Numbered from the stretch's first letter, positions 35,006 to 47,563 are shown. The stretch is 64,000 nt of DNA from Chlorops oryzae (GCA_020466095.1 CM035807.1:20251985-20315984), one strand, 5' to 3'. The notes: generated by a model not told the origin, from the sequence alone. Numbers and translations: made by a program.

Positions 35006-37794
35006 TATTCTTTATAAACCACCTATAAACTTGCTACAATCCATTCAATTTGGAGATCAGGCCTTAAGTCATTATTATTTTTTTCACAGTTTTATACCTA
35101 CTACCCGAGGATGTACTGAAATCTCGGATATTAAATTGCATAAACATAGTGAGAATTATACCCAGAATGTAACAAAAAGTGAAGAGACATTTTTACTTCA
35201 AAATCAAATAACTTTCCCTTGAATAATTTAATCGAATTAAAAAGCTCTCAATCCTCTCAATGAGAAAAACGTCACCCTCATATGCGTCATATACAATATA
35301 TCAGCGCTGGTTCATTGAGGGATTTTTCCCATTACAAGGGAATTTATTTTTCTTGTACAACAAAAACAATTTTACATGTTTAGAAGGCAATAGTTAAAAG
35401 TCTTTCCTTAAGAAAAATGTAGCGAAATTGATTAAATGAAAGGCTCTAAAAGAAAATATCTCCAAAAATAAAAGCAGTTAAAAAATTGAAGGTTTCTCTC
35501 AGTTTACTCAAACTGTTTCTGTGTCGATCAATCTGATTTGACTGAACAGAGAAAACTCCAATTAAAAAAAAATTCTCCCCGATTTATTGACCCAAAAACC
35601 CACTTTCAATTATTGCATTCTTTTGAATATTAAAAATTTCTTAGAGCACATTTGGCTCCCATTTGTCAATTTAGAAATACTTAAAATGTTTTTTGTTTAT
35701 TTTTTTTATTCGTTGCGAGGATGACTCGCTGTTTGGCAAACACCGAACCGAACCGAACAGTTAAGTAAGCTCAGGTGTTCTATATTTCTAAAGATCGTTA
35801 ATGAATCAAACATCATTTAAAGCTAAGAATTGATTTGGGTTAAACAAATAATAAGTAGGTACTTATTCCGAAAAGTCATTTAACAAAATGAAAATGAAAC
35901 AAAATGAAAACAAAAAAATAATAATTTTAAAAAATATAAACAAAGTCATTTCGAAGTGGGCACTCAAAGCTGAGACATAAAAACGAATTTGATTTATAGA
36001 TTTGCGTAGAACGTTAAACAATTTACTTTGCAGTTTGCTGAAAAATGAGTTTCCAATCTTCAGTGAAGTGGACTAAAATGGAACATTTTTATAGGGGGGA
36101 TTTTATATGTATGAATTTTTGTATTGAGAATCTGATTAAAATGCGATACGTCACTGCGCGAGACACAAATGCTTTTCCTACGCATGCACAAACATGAGTA
36201 GCTGCCATTAAAATCAACAAATGTTACATTGAATATTATGTTCTGTTATGTGATGATGAAGGATGTATACAATATCATAAAATGCATACGTTTCTATATC
36301 TAGGCGCCTTGTCGACAGATAATAATGGCTATTTAAACAAATATATAAACACAGACACAAGCACTCAAAGCGAACACAAATTCATTCCATCTTCTTTTTG
36401 AGTGTAAAAAATCAAGCTTATCATCATTTATGACACATCATTATCATGTCTTTGTTGTAAAATATTTACTTTATTAATGCGTAAGCCGATGATATCAATG
36501 AAGCATTTCGACAAAGTTCATCTCAAGGTCTTCCTCCATTCATACAGGCAGGGAGTGAGACAGAGAGAGGGAGAAAAGAAGACCCTTAAAAACAAGTGTC
36601 AAGTTTTTAATTTTTTTTTTTTTAACTGCTTAGAATGATGTCAACAGAATTTTATTTTGCTGGAAATGTCAATCTGTTGAACGATACATTTTGTAAGTAT
36701 GACGTCATAACTGCCTAATTTCGAAGAAGCGCAAAAAAACGAATGAAAAGCAGTGAAAATATTGCGCAATTACAGCCAAGCACAGTGGGCTGCATTGCAC
36801 CAATAAAACTGTAAATTGTATACATATCATAAAAAAAAACAAAAATTACTTATGCTTGTATCTCCTTAAATAAAACTTGCGAAAAACTCGCCAAAAAGAA
36901 ACTTTTTCTTGCCTCATTTATGTAAGATTTTAAAATTCCAAACAAAAACCAAAAGCAGCAAAAACTGAACTCTCTGTATTTGGACTTGAATTTCAGCGCT
37001 TCGAAAAGGTGTTGTTTTTTTTTTTGCCTGCCATGTGCTACCATAAAAAGCAATCCAACTGCGGCGTGTAATGAAAAGCAACGAAAAAATAAAAACTTTT
37101 CCACGTTTTATAATCGCACAGGGTGAGAAAATTTCGAAACGAAAACAATACGCACAAATTCCAAAACACTTGAACAAAAAAAAAAAAATATAATAATTAA
37201 AACTAAATACGATAGTAAAAATAGCAAAAAAAAAAAACCTCAAAAATTATAAACAATTAATTGTTTTTTTTTTTTTTAATTGAAAGAAAAAATATGGTCT
37301 ACACTTACAATCGAGAGATTCAGAAACTGCGCGAATTGTAGATCATTTTCAGCGGAGTACTTCTTTTTAAATAGTGTTGCCTAATTGATTTATAATTTTT
37401 TATTGAATTTTAGCAAAAAAAATCTACCTTTTATAAAGAGATCTTCATTTAACACTTATGTGAGTGACAAAAAACCACCTTCAATAGAGTGCCAAGATAC
37501 CTGGGTACCTTAAACAAACTCAATGAGAACTTTTTTTTTATTAATATACAGAAAATATAACTCGAAATATTCTCTCAGACTTTCAATTTTACGGAACCCT
37601 TCTAAGCAAAAAAAAAAAAAAATACATTTGAAAACGGAAAAGGTACCCGGGTACCTTGTCACCCACACAAGGGTTAAAAATGTTAATTTATTATAGCTGG
37701 AATTTGAGAAATCTTGAAGAGTTGCCAAGCATTGCCCGAAAAAAAATTATGAAAGACACAATTTTCTGTCTTTTCAGAACTCCTCACGGAATTA
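35006..37794. other. Intronic stretch without a gene
   Basis: Poly-T/A runs at 36608-36622, 37015-37024 and 37265-37277. An exon-like segment at 37302-37373 was considered and rejected for want of an acceptor. Confidence 0.45.
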
Positions 37795-37966
37795 CAGTGT
37801 ACTCGCTCTTAAGAGAACACCGACGGGACCGAAAAAAGGCTTCTTAACCAGAGGTTTCCGCTGAAGAGGAAACTATTTGAGAAGGCGGTACACTAAAGCG
37901 TTGCCCAAGAGGGTCCGTTTAAGAGTGGTATCCAATTAAAGGAGTATCCGCGAGGATATAGTATAC
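37795..37966 (+). mobile_element. CAGTGTAC MITE family, copy C (diverged)
   Basis: Starts CAGTGTACTCGCTCTTAAG after TA, includes CGACGGGACCGAAAAA and GAGGAAACTATTTGAGAAG, and ends around GGATATAGTATACTA. The right end is altered. Confidence 0.7.
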
Positions 37967-38350
37967 TATATTACTTTCCAAAGAGTGCTAACCGGAAATA
38001 AGTGAGATAGCTATAAGTTGTTCGACCAGTTACCGATGCCATTTAGAGGGATTTTTCCCATTTTGAAGGATTTTCCTTATTATTTTCAAGTAAAGCCCAC
38101 TTCAAATGAGTGAAAGGGATTTCTTGTTGTTATAATTTTATAGAAAACAGAACAATGGGGATGTTTTTAAATATCCGAGAAAAACCAGGCATCACTGGGC
38201 CCAGCCAACCTCTTGCTCATATACGAGTATTTTTTAGCCCATCTACTCTATAAAGTGGCAGAATTCATTTTTTGTAGGCATGTCAATTGCATTTCTCCGA
38301 TCAGAGTCAACATAAGTTTCGAAATTGAAGATTTTTGACCTTTCGAAGTA

Positions 38351-38491
38351 CAGTGTGCTCTCTCTTAAGCGGACACCTACGGGACCAAAAATATGTCCGC
38401 TTAAAAGGAAACTATTTGAGAAGCATGAACATAAGAGCATTCCCAAAAAGTGGCTATTTAAGAGGGGTGTCCGCAAGGAGGGGGCACACTG
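38351..38491 (+). mobile_element. CAGTGTAC MITE family, copy D (best preserved)
   Basis: 141 bp between TA dinucleotides: starts CAGTGTGCTCTCTCTTAAGC, contains CCTACGGGACCAAAAA and GGAAACTATTTGAGAAGC, ends GGGCACACTG. Clear inverted ends. It serves as the reference copy for the family in this window. Confidence 0.85.
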
Positions 38492-39633
38492 TACCTACCT
38501 ACTTCAATTATTTGAGACGGCAGATCTGGGTACTGATATTTTATGCCGAAAATATGAAGAAATCAAAATTAGTGGGCGTGGCAGTTGGTTCTACAAAAAG
38601 TAAGTTCATCAAAATAAATCTATTCACTACTGTGACACAAGATGGGTTGAAAAAATATTGATCCTGCCTTCCTTTTTATGCATTTTCAAAAAGACATCTT
38701 GACCTCTTTTCCAGGGCCCATTGAAAATTTACCATTATTCTCGGTTTTCATACAAAAATTTTTCTTTCGAAATTCTTTGGTAATGGGAAAAAATATTGAG
38801 ACGAAGGGAAATTTCTTCTCTTCTCCTTACCCGTCTTACTTAGTGTACTTAGGCAATTATTTCGAAAGAAAACTTTGTGGGTGGCAATTGGGTATAAGCT
38901 TGCCAGATCTACCAACAGAAACATTTGATACTTTTTCAACACAACTAAACGGCAACACTGTTCCACTGTTTTTTTTTTCTTTTTCATCAATTCTGATATT
39001 ATTTACGGCAATTGACTTTTTGCCCTAAATAAATATAGAAGCGCCAAGACCTCACTTTATCGTATTTCCATCATTCCCTTCGAATTGGTTTATAAACAAT
39101 TTAAGGCATTAAATGGAAAAATGGGGGGGAAAAAACACGCAGACGTCGTATTTCAACAAAAAAAAATGACGTCAGTTTGACGGCAGGTTATCTTATCGTT
39201 TTTCTAGGATCATAAAACATTGAGTCACATTGTTCTGACATTCCCGAATTGATATTTTACTCTGCCATTTCAGATCTCCTGTTTTTTTTTTTATTTTAAA
39301 CAATTTCATACGTGATGGACTATCGATTGCAAAAGGAAAGAAAAGGAGGGGAAAAAACAAGTTTGAAATTTTTTCGAAGTCAAAGTATCTAATATCTTCA
39401 TACAGATAGAAGAAGAAAAAAACTTGCTTGCAAAGCATAAAGCGTAAATTCTTGAGCTTCTTTTTTGAACAGATCAAATGTTGCAACTATTCAAACCAAC
39501 CTTGACTTAATTATGTTATGCTAAGTACAATAAGCTGACGAGTAGATGTTTTCAAAATGAATCACGAACGTCATACGCTTGCGCAATGAAATACGAGTTG
39601 CCAAGCGTCTACGGTGAAAGGAGAGGCTCCATA
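38492..39633. other. Intronic stretch without a gene
   Basis: A plus-strand frame at 38678-39028 is Phe/Leu-biased and unsupported. Nothing else seen. Confidence 0.45.
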
Positions 39634-40485
39634 CAGTCGTGTGCAATATAATAGGAGCACGCAACGAAGCTGCTTGTTCGAAAAAGTTATTGATATGGAG
39701 AAAACTCTCGATTACCGGGGTGTCTTATTTGTCACAGATAACATTTAAACGACAAAGCTTTATGTATTTAGGCATCCCAACATTGTTGCCAGTTTAGAGA
39801 ATTGTCTAAATTAAAAGACATTTATGAGTCTAACGCAGGCCCGTAGAGAGAAATTTGAGGCCGGGGGATTTTTTTCCGGGGTCATCACAGAAATGTGCGA
39901 CAAAAAAAAAAAAAAAATTTCCCTTGCCAATTGTGGGCCCCTTCAGAAAGCCCGGGGGAAAATCCCCTTTTTCCACCTCGTGTGACACATTTAATGGACA
40001 TTATGGGATCAAGTTTTTGTTCTTAGAAGATTTCAAACTTAAATTTTATGGAATATCGGGTTTGTTTTGAGACATACAGGGGGATATTCCCCGAAAACAA
40101 AACTAGCAACATTGCATCCCAAGGACCAAAATAAAGTCCATTTTTCAATATGTTTTGACCATTTTCTAGAGAATGTGACAAACTAGCCTTACCAAATGAA
40201 AATCGTGGGTCGCCTAGGGTACAGAGTGTTTCTGTGAAGACGAACACCAGAACATAGTGTTACCGTATGGTAAAGAAAAGGAGAAAGGCGAATTTTTCGC
40301 CAATAAAAATCATTTATTTATAAAAATTTTTTCAGCAAACGGACAGAAAAATATGTGAATCGTTCGGATGAAAAAATATCTGCAAGTTCTCCCACACCTC
40401 AGCGGGAGAACGAGCGAATCCGAAAAGGGATAAGAAGAAGAATGTTAATGTAAATAGTGGACCCCTATTATATTGAACACAACTG
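39634..40485. mobile_element. Tc1/mariner-like non-autonomous element, 852 bp
   Basis: Left end CAGTCGTGTGCAATATAATA and right end TATTATATTGAACACAACTG are inverted copies with few mismatches; TA flanks both sides (39632-39633 and 40486-40487). No transposase frame survives. A GGCCCGTAGAGAGAAATTTG segment near 39839 may be another repeat nested inside. Confidence 0.65.
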
Positions 40486-41315
40486 TAGATTGAAAATGTC
40501 ACTCGAGACGGGGAAAATGAACTTGGTAATGCACTCATGGCTTGTAATTTTTTACAATGAGGAAATAAAATACCTTTTCACATTGGAGTGAAGAGTTTAA
40601 ATGAGATTTTAATTATGAGTGTATTTTAATTTTTTTTTTTTTATAAAATAATTCATTTTTTTTTACTTGAATACGATAGTCGGAGCACTCATTGTTACCG
40701 ACATTAGTAGAACCAGGCGTGCTAGATTCGAAATTGCTACCAACTTTCATAGCAATTTCTGTCGCTCAACGTTGGCACGAATTCCTTAAGTCCACTTAAA
40801 GTGCCATTGGCGAAAGAAATAACATTAAAACAATTGTTACAAATCCGAGCTGAAATTACGGGCTGTGCAATTTTCCGCCAAAAATGAAAAACACTTTTTT
40901 CTATTATTGTTTTTTCTTTTGGTTTTTCCTTAACACCATTTCGCCAGCGTAGCAAACAGTTTTCTTGAGCTTTGATTTGAGAGCAAGGCAACTGGATAAG
41001 TAGCAGCCTTTCTAGCGCCAAAATGTCTGCTGCAATGACGTTTATTTAGTAAGAAATAGAGGGAGGGAGATAGAGAGAGAGAGAGAGAGAAAGACACTCG
41101 CTTTATAGGAAAGACATTTCGCTGCCACCACGAAGGCACTGAGCTCTTACGGTACGTAGACAATGCTACAACTCTCATAAAATTGGTAAACAATTATTGA
41201 CGTATTACCCACCACTAACTGCCGTTTGCTCAAGGCAAGCGCCGAAGAAATACGAAGCGAAAAAGTTGAAAATAAAAGGAGTTTTCGAAATCGCATTGAA
41301 GCTTTTAGTTTCTTA

Positions 41316-41726
41316 ATGCCTTCGGTTATTATTTTCCACGCGACTTTTTGGGTTAGTCGAACTGCCCACAATAGCACAATAATAATGCCGAACGCCTTGT
41401 ACGAATGCGGAGAGACTTGGAAATGTGAACGTGATTGTGGATGTCCACTGCATTTCGAAATAGCCTTCTCTCTGCAGGCCGGCCTCGACGCCGGTCTTTA
41501 CGCCGAAGAAATGCACATTTTCGACTCGAGTGAAAACAGGTGGCAGCGATTTTATACATTCAATTTGGTAGCAACTTATGGGGGTGGATTTCGGCTATGC
41601 ATTTTTCATTTTAATGTACGAAATATTTATTCAATATGCGGTAGATCGTTTTGTTATGCAATTCTCTTTTCGGCAAGCCCTTTTGATGGGTATTTTTTTG
41701 GTCGGTTTTTTTTTTTTTTTTTTTAA
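41316..41726 (+). CDS. Unsupported 136-codon ORF in a GC-richer island
   Basis: Seen: ATG at 41316 opens a frame through NALYECGETWKCERDCGCP and LQAGLDAGLYAEEMHIFDSS before losing character and ending in a run of Phe codons made by a poly-T tract. The middle reads like protein and the DNA is GC-richer than its flanks, but three overlapping minus-strand frames are also open here and the poly-T end argues against a functional gene. It may be a decayed coding or conserved noncoding segment. Confidence 0.15.
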   Translation: MPSVIIFHATFWVSRTAHNSTIIMPNALYECGETWKCERDCGCPLHFEIAFSLQAGLDAGLYAEEMHIFDSSENRWQRFYTFNLVATYGGGFRLCIFHFNVRNIYSICGRSFCYAILFSASPFDGYFFGRFFFFFF

Positions 41727-42106
41727 TATGGACATAAAGTCCCAAAAAATAAACATTAAAAAAAGGAACCATCAAAGCCTTTGGATTTAAAGTTTAATTT
41801 CATTTATTTGTTTTGTTTTGGTATTTTTTTATTATTTCCATTTGTTACGTTCGTTAATAAACGCCCATACAAAGCTGTGTTCAACAGAATAGTAGCGTTG
41901 CCAGGAACACAATTACCTAAAAGAATGTGTTTGCATTAAGCTTTAGGAGAGAGCTGCAAAATGATGGAAATAGAAGCGATTTTCATACATTTTTGTGATG
42001 TCGACTGATCTTGAACAAGCCTCCGAATAACCCCCACGGAAATGTCAGAACTAATTTGACTTCATTTTCGAGCCATTGATATGTTAATGACACAAGGAAA
42101 ACCCTC

Positions 42107-42328
42107 TCAAATTTTACCTCTCGTTGAGAAACAATCACTTCCACATTTGACTAATCTAAGCCTTAATTCTTTTAACTCAGTTGGAGGTAAATAGGAGCAT
42201 TTCTTTCGAGTTCTTCCCAAAGAAACAGCATTCTGTTCTTCATCTATCAGAATCGATTGTGGACTCCGCATAAGAACAGAAAGCGCTTTCTGCCTCCGAG
42301 TAAAACATGCGGAACTTCGAGACCTCAT
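42107..42328 (-). CDS. Unsupported ORF with a possible donor next to a mariner-like MITE
   Basis: Seen: the ATG at 42328 lies 18 bp from the MITE that starts at 42346. The frame includes SILIDEEQNAVSLGRTRKK and LPPTELKELRLRLVKCG, then AGAG|GTAAAA at about 42115. It would end in phase 1, so it does not join the phase 2 exon at 1878. It may be a degraded transposon segment or chance. Confidence 0.15.
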   Translation of the reverse strand: MRSRSSACFTRRQKALSVLMRSPQSILIDEEQNAVSLGRTRKKCSYLPPTELKELRLRLVKCGSDCFSTRGKI

Positions 42329-42345
42329 CAAATCGTTCCTTTATA

Positions 42346-42862
42346 CAGGGTGTCCCGTTGGAAAGTACATTCCTTAATAGGGGTGGTAGGGGGGTCTAAG
42401 ATGAACCATAGATCGTTTGTGAGGGGGGTCCCAAATATACCCCTGAGTAGTTTTTGGCTCTAAGTTTAGAAAAACAATTCTCCCACGCCAAGGTTAATTG
42501 TGGGAAAAAAATTTTAATGTAGTTTGAAAGCCAATTGTGCAGGCTTTAAGGCAAAAGTAAATTGATGGTTAAAATTTTAGCCATTGAGTGAAAAAAGAAA
42601 CGGTCAAAGTCAAAAATTCTGAAAAAATTTTAAATTTTTTTTACTTTGGAATCCATTTGGGAATGAAAAGTGTCCAATTAACAACCAAATTTTTTATTTT
42701 ATTCAAAATGCTGGATCGATTTCCTTTAATTTGGTACCCCATAACCTTATTAAATTTTTTGAAAATAAGATGAGAAAATTAAAAAAAAAATATATATAAA
42801 AATTAAAATTGGACCCCCCTACCACTCCTATTAAGGAATGTACTTCCCACCGGGGCACCCTG
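42346..42862. mobile_element. Mariner-like MITE, 517 bp
   Basis: Begins CAGGGTGTCCCGTTGGAAAG after TA (42344-42345) and ends CTTCCCACCGGGGCACCCTG before TA (42863-42864). Inverted repeats of about 55 bp include GTACATTCCTTAATAGG and its complement and GGTAGGGGGGTC. The interior is AT-rich and noncoding. Confidence 0.88.
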
Positions 42863-45800
42863 TATTATTTTACAATCTTCTTCATTTTAAATCGTACCAC
42901 ACCTATTGGATTGAACGTAGCTTTGAACGTACGCAGTTAGAATGAATTATGAGGCTTACATCCGGCTTTAGAATGCATTACGAAAAAAGATGCCACCACC
43001 GTCGAACGAATGGACCGATTTTATCGCACGCTACGCTGCAAATAAGTCACTTCAGTACGAGTAAAAACTTTGAAATAACTCTTTTCACTTCTTCTCCAAC
43101 TTCGTTTGCTTCTTTTTCTGATTTTTTTCTTTCTTTTTCTTCGGCAAACATAATCGTTTTCGTTGTTCATCTGTGTGTTTTTTTAAATTTTTTTTGTTTG
43201 CTTTTTTCCGAATTAAATTAATTAAGAAATGCATACGTGTTCTGACCTACAGCGGCAGCTTTTGTATCTTTTAAAAAATATTTGCTTTTTGATTTATACA
43301 TCCGGCCGAATGTGCCAACGAAAAGCGTAGAGCGAATTTATATATGTATGTATGTATTTTTTTTTTATCATTTATTTTCAATTCACTTTTCAAAGGTTTA
43401 ATACCTTATGAACGTGAAATTATAAAAGAAAGAATGAAAAAAAAACAACATTTGAACTTTTCTGCAACTTCATTTGATATGGTCACCCTTGAAAAAAGTC
43501 TTTGGGGGTCTTTTCAGTCGTGGTTGAATGTATTCGATCAAAGTCAGGCATGACTCACTGGCACCTGGGTCCAACTCAATTGCTTGCTTAGTTGATCGTA
43601 GATCTTCTTCGATCCATAATGATCGCGCCTGCATAATAATTGATATCGCTTCTATGCTTGACATGAGTGACAAAAGTGCATCTTTTATGCAAAAGATTGT
43701 CTTGATCGGAGTCTTTCAGATGCACTGGCTCGCAATTATATGAAGCTTTATGCCTTCTACTTATTTATTTATTTATATATATATGTATATTGATATAATT
43801 ATTTTAAACATTTTTTTGAAATGAAGAATAGTAGGAGAATTCATTCAGTTTTGTAAATTGGCCTTTGGAAATTTTCCCATCGCAAATTTTCCCATTTTTA
43901 GTGAGCGTTTACTATTTAACATTAGTATAAATTGGAACCTTTTCAAAGCCGAGGACACAAACCTCATACTTTGAGAGCAATTCAGTCGACTTTTTAAATC
44001 AATTAGGGGAAGATAAATCATTACTACAGAATAAGGTTGCCCGGCCCTAATTGTCCCTCAATTTTTTGCAAAACAAAATTAATTTTTCCATCACATTTAC
44101 ACCAAATTTTCCCTTAACTTACTTAAATTAACCCACCTAACTTGTCTTAAATGCAACAAACCAAAAAAAAAAAAAACAAACGAAAATGGAAACAAATTTG
44201 ATAACCTTCAAAAATTATAATCAAATTGCTTGTTTGCAGTCTTTTAAAAGGCAAATTTAATCAATGTTTTAATCTAAATGAACTCCACGATCCAATCCAT
44301 CCGCAGACAAAGTACAAACATAATTGTTAGATTTATTCGGATCTCCAGTTTTATATTTCGAAGACACATTCGCATGGCATTGAATAAATAATTTCTCGAT
44401 GAGAGACTGCGTGGAAAATTTTTATTTTTCTTTTCTTTTCGGATCAAAATTGTCAAATGGATTTGCTACCACCAATCGAACTGCCGAACTTATTCAAGCG
44501 AAATCAAATCCCGATAATGATATGCATGCAGAGTTTACATGTCCAATAAAATATCGAGTTTATGTGACATTCGATGGATGAAATATACATTAAATTAAGT
44601 GACTCCGAACCAAGACGGATGAGGAGGACGAGGAGAGAGACGATCCAAACCGGCAAGTGCATTTCCCCAAAAAGAGTTCACACGCACGCTCTTGCAAGAG
44701 ACCCCTTGGCGACATTTAATGAACATTAAAATGGAAATTATTTATTAATCAATCGACGATTTTCATTCAGCAAACGCAGTGAAAGTGTTTTATAATACCC
44801 AACGCCTTCGGAAATTCAATGTTTCTTCAAAAAAAAATTAATGAGAAAAAAATTTTTTAAATAATTATATTAATAACAATAAAAAATCTTTCCGATTACG
44901 TCACTAAAATAAATGGAGTGACCGGGAAAAAATGAATTGGCCAGAGAAATTAGACTAATAGTGTGGGAAGAAGAAATTGGGGGAAAATTGATAAGGCGTT
45001 CAGAGGTCGAAGCATAATGTTATGGGCTTATTTAAGTGGGATTTATAGCTGTGTACAATATAATAGGACAGCTAAGAGGGATCGAAAAAAATCATTTCGA
45101 AAATCAATACAATATTGATTCAATTGAAAATGGGGGAAAAAGCTTGAAGCATTTTTTGGATATGAGCACAAAAGGGTCCTAAAAAATATAAACTCTTTTT
45201 TTTTAATTTCATAGTAGGTTTTTGAAAGTAGGTACATTCGATTAATGAAGTCTAGATGGCCAATAAAATCATTAAGTTTTGCAGTCAGTGTACATGAAAA
45301 CAAAACTTGGATACCTTTCTTCCGACTGTTAAGTCCTTGCAAACCTTGAAAAACATCGCTTTTGAACCAGCCTTCACGAAAACTCAGAACGCCAGAGCTT
45401 TTTTCGAAAAATCCACGTACCGAAAGCTACTAACCTTTTACAAAAAACCCGATTAAAATCTCAAAAATACTTCAATCTAGAGGCTTTCGAAAACCACATG
45501 TTTAAACCGCATGTAGGAAAAACAAATGAGCACATCGGATAAGAGAATTCCCGTTATAAAAGTACCAAAAAGTATGCAATTTTGATTCCTCATTGCACTA
45601 AAATTTAATTCCATAAAAGTACTCCCCGCTTTAAAGCATGTTTTTGCGACTCATGAACAGCATTTATACCGAAGAATGACTCAATTTTCATGCTTAATCA
45701 GAGATTCCTATTTTAGCCGGACTAAGCCATTTTAATTCAAAGGAAGCCTTTCAAAAAAGAGCGCTTTAACATGGACCAACTTATCAAAAAACGTCCACAA

Positions 45801-46690
45801 TTTCTAGTGACATTCGTTTTACGGTTTCGATCGGCATTGGCAATATTTTTGTATGCCATTTCAATAATTTGGAACGCTTCATCTGTTAACTAAAAGGTAA
45901 ATCCAAAGGTACTACGAAGAGAATTTCCTCAGTGCTCTGCCCGAAAAATGATACTCACAATGTAGAACGGCGATCAATCCTTATAATCCCATATCACTTC
46001 GACTTCAAAACTATCGAAACACAAAAATATTTTTAGAACATTTCGTTCCATCATTTGGAGGAAACTTTATCCGCTCACTTAATCGTTTAATCTCAATCAA
46101 TCATCATCTTTATTGGCAGACGACAAAGACAAATATTTTCTTTTCTAAGCTGGCTTCAAAACATTTTATATATACCTATTTATATGTATGTAGGTACATT
46201 GTACGTACATATATACGAAATTTAAAGAAAAAACACTCCCTAATTTTATCTCGTTGAGAAATCCATTAACCTCAGCCGTCGTGGAAGCGATTGTCAGCTT
46301 TCGATTACTTAATTGCCTTTCGAAGCGTACCCTCATACGGACGTACGGACGTACGGACGTACTTGATGCGCAACTTGAACGTTTTAATTGTTTTGACAAT
46401 TGAGACAGCAATGAAAAAAGAGACAAAAATGAAAATGAAAATGAAAAATAGAAATAAAAATAGAAAAAAAATAAAATCGAAATTAAAAGGTTATCGCAGT
46501 TGGATGTTGTTTTGAGGTTTTTCAATATCATGCTGGTTGGGTTGATTGGCGGTGCGGGCCAAATTATCGACCAAAATTTGGTTTTAAAAAGAGCCTAACG
46601 GCACTTAGTAAATTTTTTCTTATTTTTCTTAAGCTTTTAATTCACAAATTGAATTCGTTGGTTTTTTGAAATTTGCTCTGGTTGCAAGCG
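42863..46690. other. Intronic stretch with one transposon end
   Basis: A lone Tc1-like end, CTGTGTACAATATAATAGGA, lies at 45049-45068, related to the ends at 39634-40485. A minus-strand 99-codon frame beside it (45043-45342) may be degraded transposon sequence. An octamer GTACGGAC repeats about three times at 46336-46361. Confidence 0.45.
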
Positions 46691-46700
46691 TTTTTTCACA

Positions 46701-46738
46701 GGAGAGAGCGCGAGAGAGAGAGAGCGAATGAGAGAGAG

Positions 46739-46813
<75 letters not shown>

Positions 46814-47262
46814 ATCTAGAGAAAGGGAAAAAAAGAGAGATGACGAGAGAGAAAGAGGCAAAAGAGAGAAAAAGAGAAAGAAAGAGAAAAAAGAGAGCAA
46901 AAGAGAGAGAAAAAGCAAGAGAGAGAAAAGAGAGAAGAGAAAGAGAGAGAGAAAAGAGAGAAAAGAGAAAGAAAGAAAAAGAGAGAGAAAGAGAGAAAAA
47001 GAGAGAGAAAAAAGAGAAAAAAGAGAGAAAAGAGAAAAAGAGAGAAAAAGAGAGAAAAAAGAGAAAGAGAGAAAAAGAGAGAAAAAGAGAGAAAAAGAGA
47101 GAAAAAGAGAGAGAAAGAAAGAGAGAAAAAGAGAAGAAAAGAGAAAAAGAGAAGAGAGAGAGAAAAGAAAGAAGAAGAGAAAAGAGAGAAAGAAGAGATA
47201 AAGAGAGAAAAAGAGAGAAAAAGAGAGAAAAAGAGAGAAAAAGAGAAAGACAGGAAGAAAAA
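46701..47262. repeat. GA-rich purine microsatellite, about 560 bp
   Basis: Plus strand almost only A and G: perfect GA at about 46750-46808, then irregular GAGAAA/AAAGAG units. It starts about 30 bp beyond the stop of the Cys-rich ORF, on that gene's 3' side. Confidence 0.95.
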
Positions 47263-47293
47263 AAAGACAAATGACGAGAGATGAAAAAAGCAA

Positions 47294-47563
47294 TTAGTAA
47301 AGAACAGCTTCGTCCTTAAGCTTTTTTATCATCTTGGAGGGAACTCCTTTGAATATTTTTTTCTTTCTTTGTAATACTTGTTTCACATGATCGCTTTTTT
47401 TAACAAGCACACATTCACAACATGGGCATGGTTCGCACAGGCAACACCGGTTCATATTGTTTTTTGTTTTTGTCGGCCCTGAGACTGGAAGGTCTCTCAG
47501 GGAAGGAAAAATGACTTTAGAAATCACAGCGCTAGAAGTTAACTTAAGGGCTTTCCGCAGCAT
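47294..47563 (-). CDS. Small Cys-rich, Lys-rich single-exon protein (89 aa), nested in the intron
   Basis: I do not recognise the family. Seen: an intact ATG-to-TAA reading frame of 89 codons with balanced codon use, in a neighbourhood where most chance frames are biased to Phe, Lys or Leu. The N-terminus (MLRKALKLTSSAVISKV) is basic and Ser/Thr-rich, as in an amphipathic or mitochondrial-type leader. Around residues 40-52 there is a compact Cys cluster, CCLCEPCPCCEC, which could bind metal. The C-terminal half is Lys-rich and ends KKLKDEAVLY. A is at -3 of the ATG. The stop lies within 35 bp of a 560-bp GA-rich tract, so any 3'UTR would be pyrimidine-rich. No AATAAA is evident next to the stop. 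Nested, intronless, same strand as the host gene; such genes are often testis-expressed in flies, which is only an inference. Confidence 0.55.
   Translation of the reverse strand: MLRKALKLTSSAVISKVIFPSLRDLPVSGPTKTKNNMNRCCLCEPCPCCECVLVKKSDHVKQVLQRKKKIFKGVPSKMIKKLKDEAVLY

Larger units (their letters stand above)
40486..42345. other. Intronic stretch, GC-richer in the middle
   Basis: 41060-41092 is a GA-rich run. 41220-41600 is GC-richer with several overlapping open frames. A lone Tc1-like end (GCTGTGTTCAACAGAATAGT) lies at 41874-41893. Confidence 0.45.

Noticed and set aside
37302..37373. Minus-strand exon with a GTAAGT donor
   Set aside because: Coding-like peptide, but no pyrimidine tract before any upstream AG.
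46629..47293. Arg/Glu/Lys-rich and Phe/Ser/Leu-rich frames
   Set aside because: Products of the GA tract on both strands, with no splice or start context.
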